DNA of 64,000 bases, from contig NZ_JADQDB010000001.1 of the NCBI RefSeq assembly GCF_015694405.1, forward strand, positions 1-64,000. The letters run 5' to 3'. The position numbers and the translations under genes were made by a program. The stretch is from Pelagibacterium limicola. GTDB taxonomy: Bacteria; Pseudomonadota; Alphaproteobacteria; Rhizobiales; Devosiaceae. The notes under the pieces were generated by a model. The model saw only the letters and a list, made by a program, of their open reading frames with translations, ran no database searches and had not been told where the DNA came from. This document shows positions 62,533 to 64,000 of this stretch, in pieces. Position 1 is the stretch's first letter. Each line of letters begins with the position of its first letter.

Positions 62533-63990
62533 TTACGCTACTTTGAATTCCGGGGGCGCAAGCTTCTCAGCTTCGGCCCAATTGCCATGCGTCACTGCAT
62601 CGCCGATGAAAATGATCGCGGGCCCCTCAGCGAACGTCACTGAGTTTGCAGCCAGCCCGTCGAGCGTTCCTGAATAAAGCACCCGGTCCGGTCGTCCCGC
62701 ATTCACGACGACCCCGACCGGCGTCGCCTTATCCAGCCCGCGGTCCACGAGATCGGCCGCTACCTGCGACGCAACCGACTTGCCCATGTAAAGCCCGAGC
62801 GTCAGCCCCGAAGCGGCAAGCGATGCCCAGTGGTTGAGGTCGTCATTGCCCGCACCGTGCGCCGTGGCGAAAACGAATCCCGAGGAAACCTTGCGCAACG
62901 TCACCGGAGTCGATGTATCAGCAGCAGCCGCAAGCGCTGCCGTAACCCCGGGCACGATCGCATAGTCGATCCCCGCCTTCCGCAACGCGGTGATTTCTTC
63001 TCCCGCGCGACCGAAAACCATAGGGTCTCCCGACTTGAGCCGGGCGACGCGCTTGCCCTCTCGGGCCAGGCGAATGACCAATGTGTTGATCTGCGCCTGC
63101 GAGAAAGAGTGAAGTCCTTTGGCCTTGCCGACGGCAATGCGCTCGGCATCCCGCCGACCCATTTCTATCACGGCGGCAGGAACCAGCCCGTCATGAACGA
63201 TGACATCTGCTTCCTGCAGTAGCCGTTGCGCGCGCAGGGTCAAAAGGTCCTCTGCGCCAGGCCCGGCGCCAATCAGCCACACAACGCCCTGCCCTTGTCC
63301 GTCCGCAGTGTGCGCTTCGAGCAGTGCATCTGCCATTTGCGCGCCTTGCCCGGCAGCGATCGCCTTCTCGATTGCAGGTGATGTCACCAGCGCCTCATAA
63401 TAACGCCGCCGCGCCGCACCATCAGAAAATGCGGCAGTGACCTTCTCGCGCATCGCACCGGCCAGTCTCGCCAAATCGCCGAGCCCGGGCGAAAGCAACG
63501 CCTCGATCCGAGCGCGGATCAGGCGAGCGAGCACCGGCGCGTCGCCTTCCGAGGAAATGGCAATGGATATTGGAGCACGGTCGATGATCGCGGGCGTGAA
63601 AAAATCGCAATGCTCTGGAACGTCGACCTCGTTGACAGGAATCCCGGCGGCCTTGGCCAGCCCTCGCGCCCTCGCGCCTTCATGTCCGTGATCGGCAACG
63701 AAGACCAGCGCTGCATTCTCGAAATCGGAAGCCTCTACGCCGCGCTCGACCAGCGTCACATCCAGTCCTGTAAAATTCGCCTCGAACGCATCCGCAAACA
63801 GAACGACCTCTGCACTCGTCTTCACCGCTAGACGCGCCTTGGCCAGCGCTTCGTCGTCGCCGCCGACGATGACGATCCGCCGTCCTGCAACGCGGTAGGA
63901 AATCGGGAATGTATCGAGCCGGGCCAAAGTCAGTTCGTCTCCAGGCGATCCAATAGCGTAATTTTCGGGGGTTCCTTCGGAAGGGATCAT
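62533..63990 (-). CDS. cysG: siroheme synthase CysG
   Basis: The 485-residue fusion has an N-terminal precorrin-2 dehydrogenase/ferrochelatase part (ISYRVAGRRIVIVGGDDEALAKARL, VPEHCDFFTPAIIDRAPISIAISSEGDAP) and a C-terminal uroporphyrinogen-III methyltransferase (VWLIGAGPGAEDLLTLRAQRLLQEADVIVHD, RLKSGDPMVFGRAGEE, PGVTAALAAAA). It supplies the siroheme for the sulfite reductase and is the first gene of the operon in the window. The ATG at 63990 is close to the window edge, so an upstream promoter is not visible. The N-terminal 25 residues before the dehydrogenase domain are poorly conserved. Confidence 0.92.
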   Translation of the reverse strand: MIPSEGTPENYAIGSPGDELTLARLDTFPISYRVAGRRIVIVGGDDEALAKARLAVKTSAEVVLFADAFEANFTGLDVTLVERGVEASDFENAALVFVADHGHEGARARGLAKAAGIPVNEVDVPEHCDFFTPAIIDRAPISIAISSEGDAPVLARLIRARIEALLSPGLGDLARLAGAMREKVTAAFSDGAARRRYYEALVTSPAIEKAIAAGQGAQMADALLEAHTADGQGQGVVWLIGAGPGAEDLLTLRAQRLLQEADVIVHDGLVPAAVIEMGRRDAERIAVGKAKGLHSFSQAQINTLVIRLAREGKRVARLKSGDPMVFGRAGEEITALRKAGIDYAIVPGVTAALAAAADTSTPVTLRKVSSGFVFATAHGAGNDDLNHWASLAASGLTLGLYMGKSVASQVAADLVDRGLDKATPVGVVVNAGRPDRVLYSGTLDGLAANSVTFAEGPAIIFIGDAVTHGNWAEAEKLAPPEFKVA

Positions 63991-64000
63991 CGCAATCCTA

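Overview
The window looks like a chromosomal segment of a GC-rich alphaproteobacterium of the order Hyphomicrobiales, most like the Devosiaceae (Devosia/Pelagibacterium group). This is inferred from CckA, FlaF/FlbT, FliX, MotE, a DUF6468 flagellar protein, a single-cysteine DksA and the recA-cckA-flagella order; no 16S gene is present. No tRNA, rRNA or CRISPR array was recognised.

Layout. Positions 1-500 hold the end of an IS630-type insertion sequence with a frameshift-type transposase. Positions 500-10500 hold housekeeping and accessory genes: an M15-like peptidase, a GNAT acetyltransferase, trmJ, a TfoX-N/GFA pair, a baeRF-type protein, a MarR regulator beside a ketoacyl-ACP synthase, icd, a phosphodiesterase and an EamA transporter. 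Positions 10500-17230 carry alaS, recA and the cell-cycle kinase gene cckA.

Positions 17358-50000 are a large flagellar region in three blocks: flgB-flgC-fliE-fliQ-fliR-flhB, fliO-fliP, fliL-fliM-DUF6468-motE plus a 1117-residue TPR protein, and flgF-flgG-flgA-flgH; then fliX with flgI-cheL-flbY-like genes; then a large flagellin, flbT, flaF, flgL, flgK and flgE. Blocks are separated by an ECF42-type sigma factor with two DGPF/YciI proteins, an M32 carboxypeptidase, a lipoprotein subtilase with a beta-domain, and dksA. The flagellar intergenic regions share three kinds of site: TTAA-N7-TTAA (CtrA-like), TGGCAcg-N4-TTGCw (sigma-54-like) and a recurrent dyad GGCA-N5-TGCC (candidate FlbD/ftr-type site). 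Together with fliX and cckA this suggests a Caulobacter-style CtrA, then FliX/FlbD, then sigma-54 hierarchy. Genes such as fliF, fliG, flhA, fliI, motAB, flgD and flbD are not in the window.

Positions 50200-57800 hold a P-loop ATPase gene, metA, an ArsR-SRPBCC-GFA operon, ycjX-ycjF, two tandem small secreted two-cysteine proteins and a LysE exporter. Positions 57878-63990 are a minus-strand sulfate-assimilation operon: cysG, DUF2849, cysI, a fused cysH-DUF934 gene, a ferredoxin reductase and a [2Fe-2S] ferredoxin. It encodes siroheme synthesis, two reductases and a plausible electron supply.
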